A stretch of DNA of 6,216 nucleotides from an uncultured Actinomyces sp. GTDB lineage: Bacteria; Actinomycetota; Actinomycetes; Actinomycetales; Actinomycetaceae. The position numbers and the translations under genes are program-made. How positions within the stretch are numbered: position 1 is the first letter of the stretch; each line of letters opens with the position of its first letter. Positions 5,889-6,216 of this stretch are shown here, in pieces. The notes under the pieces were generated by a model. The model ran no database searches and had not been told where the DNA came from. It saw only the letters and a program-made list of their open reading frames with translations. The stretch spans positions 1 to 6,216 of the forward strand of contig CALHZX010000144.1 in the NCBI GenBank assembly GCA_938040725.1, given 5' to 3'.

Positions 5889-5896
5889 CGCGCCTT

Positions 5897-6216
5897 TCAC
5901 GACTCTCTGGCCTTCTGCTTGATGCGGTTTGTAAGCTCCGACACGTGGTTGAAGGTCTCGCGCTTTTCTTTCATGAGCTTGGAGATCTTCTTGTTCGCGT
6001 GCATGACCGTCGTGTGGTCGCGCCCGAAGGCCTGTCCAATCTTGGGCAGCGACAGGTCGGTGAGCTCTCGGCACAGATACATAGCGATCTGGCGAGCTTC
6101 GACGACGTTGTGACTGCGCTCCGAGGAGCCCATCTGCTCGATCGTCACGCCGAAGTAGACAGCGCACTGGCTCATGATGAGGCTGACGGTGATCTCGTTG
6201 TCGTCCGGGTTGGACA
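5897..6216 (-). CDS. dnaA: Chromosomal replication initiator DnaA, C-terminal 105 residues (partial)
   Basis: DnaA binds 9-mer DnaA boxes and unwinds oriC. Only domain IV, the DNA-binding helix-turn-helix domain, is in the window. It starts at the cut edge (SNPDDNEITVSLIM...), continues through the basic-loop region (visible residues 29-41, GSSERSHNVVEAR) and the conserved helix ARQIAMYLCRELT (40-52). The DnaA signature SLPKIGQAFGRDHTTVMHA follows at 55-73; D66, H67 and T68 match the base-contacting DHT of E. coli DnaA. It ends KQKARES at the TGA at 5899-5897. The reading frame is open to the right edge, so the gene is truncated only by the window; the internal ATG at 6175 is not the start. 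The loop SERSHNVVEAR differs from the RSR/RPR-rich loop of E. coli. DnaA transcribes towards oriC and dnaN. Confidence 0.97.
   Translation of the reverse strand, partial: SNPDDNEITVSLIMSQCAVYFGVTIEQMGSSERSHNVVEARQIAMYLCRELTDLSLPKIGQAFGRDHTTVMHANKKISKLMKEKRETFNHVSELTNRIKQKARES

Larger units (their letters stand above)
5488..5896. other. oriC: Chromosomal replication origin oriC (dnaA-dnaN intergenic region)
   Basis: This 409-bp non-coding span sits between dnaA and dnaN, the usual actinobacterial oriC site, and is dense in DnaA-box-like 9-mers (reference TTATCCACA or TTGTCCACA). The better ones are at 5525-5533 (plus), 5668-5676 (minus), 5804-5812 (plus) and 5837-5845 (minus). Weaker ones (about 6-7 of 9) are at 5614-5622, 5734-5742 and 5755-5763 (minus) and at 5783-5791 and 5825-5833 (plus). 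AT-rich patches at 5691-5725, 5763-5786 and 5618-5630 are candidate unwinding elements; 5691-5725 lies between boxes of the same orientation. The dnaA hairpin (5863-5888) bounds it on one side and the dnaN ribosome site on the other. Promoter elements for dnaN must lie here, but I could not fix a -35/-10 pair. Origin function is inferred, not shown. Confidence 0.85.

Noticed and set aside
5897..6175. A separate 92-residue gene starting at the ATG at 6175
   Set aside because: The frame continues upstream to the window edge with residues that fit DnaA; it is an internal Met of dnaA.
1..6216. Mobile elements, CRISPR arrays, tRNA or rRNA genes, defence systems
   Set aside because: All coding space is taken by replication genes and one membrane protein; no transposase, spaced repeats, or tRNA-like folds were seen.

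Overview
This window is the replication-origin neighbourhood of a high-GC Gram-positive (actinobacterial) chromosome. Every recognisable gene lies on the minus strand, in the order dnaA (3' part), oriC, dnaN, recF, dciA (DUF721), a membrane protein of unknown function, gyrB (5' part). Gene order, GTG starts, high GC at third codon positions, the DciA ending (GPRADYG) and the RecF signature (SHGESW) all point to Actinobacteria. The absence of gnd between dnaN and recF resembles mycobacteria and actinomycetes more than Streptomyces. An Actinomycetaceae host (Actinomyces/Schaalia type) is my guess from protein character and cannot be proven here.

Layout from the right edge, in the direction of transcription: the last 105 codons of dnaA (DNA-binding domain IV) end at 5897 and are followed at once by a strong hairpin. 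Next comes a 409-bp non-coding segment (5488-5896) with a cluster of DnaA-box-like 9-mers, AT-rich patches and inverted repeats, which I take as oriC. dnaN (5487-4351), recF (4349-3153) and dciA (3160-2342) are packed head to tail with a 1-bp gap and an 8-bp overlap, so they almost certainly form one transcription unit. A 103-bp gap leads to a 315-residue protein (2238-1291): Gly/Gln/Asn/Tyr-rich N-terminus, one transmembrane helix, Ser/Gly linker, C-terminal extracytoplasmic beta domain. A 299-bp gap with three consecutive stem-loops and a CRP-like palindrome then precedes gyrB (991 to beyond base 1).

The core genes work together in replication: DnaA opens oriC, DciA loads or assists the DnaB helicase, DnaN is the sliding clamp, RecF acts at gaps and stalled forks, and GyrB with GyrA relieves positive supercoils. 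The leftward fork from oriC is co-directional with dnaN through gyrB. I see no defence, mobile or secretion system here. The least ordinary elements are the membrane-protein gene inserted into the otherwise conserved dciA-gyrB junction and the 21-bp phasing of DnaA-box-like sites in the origin.
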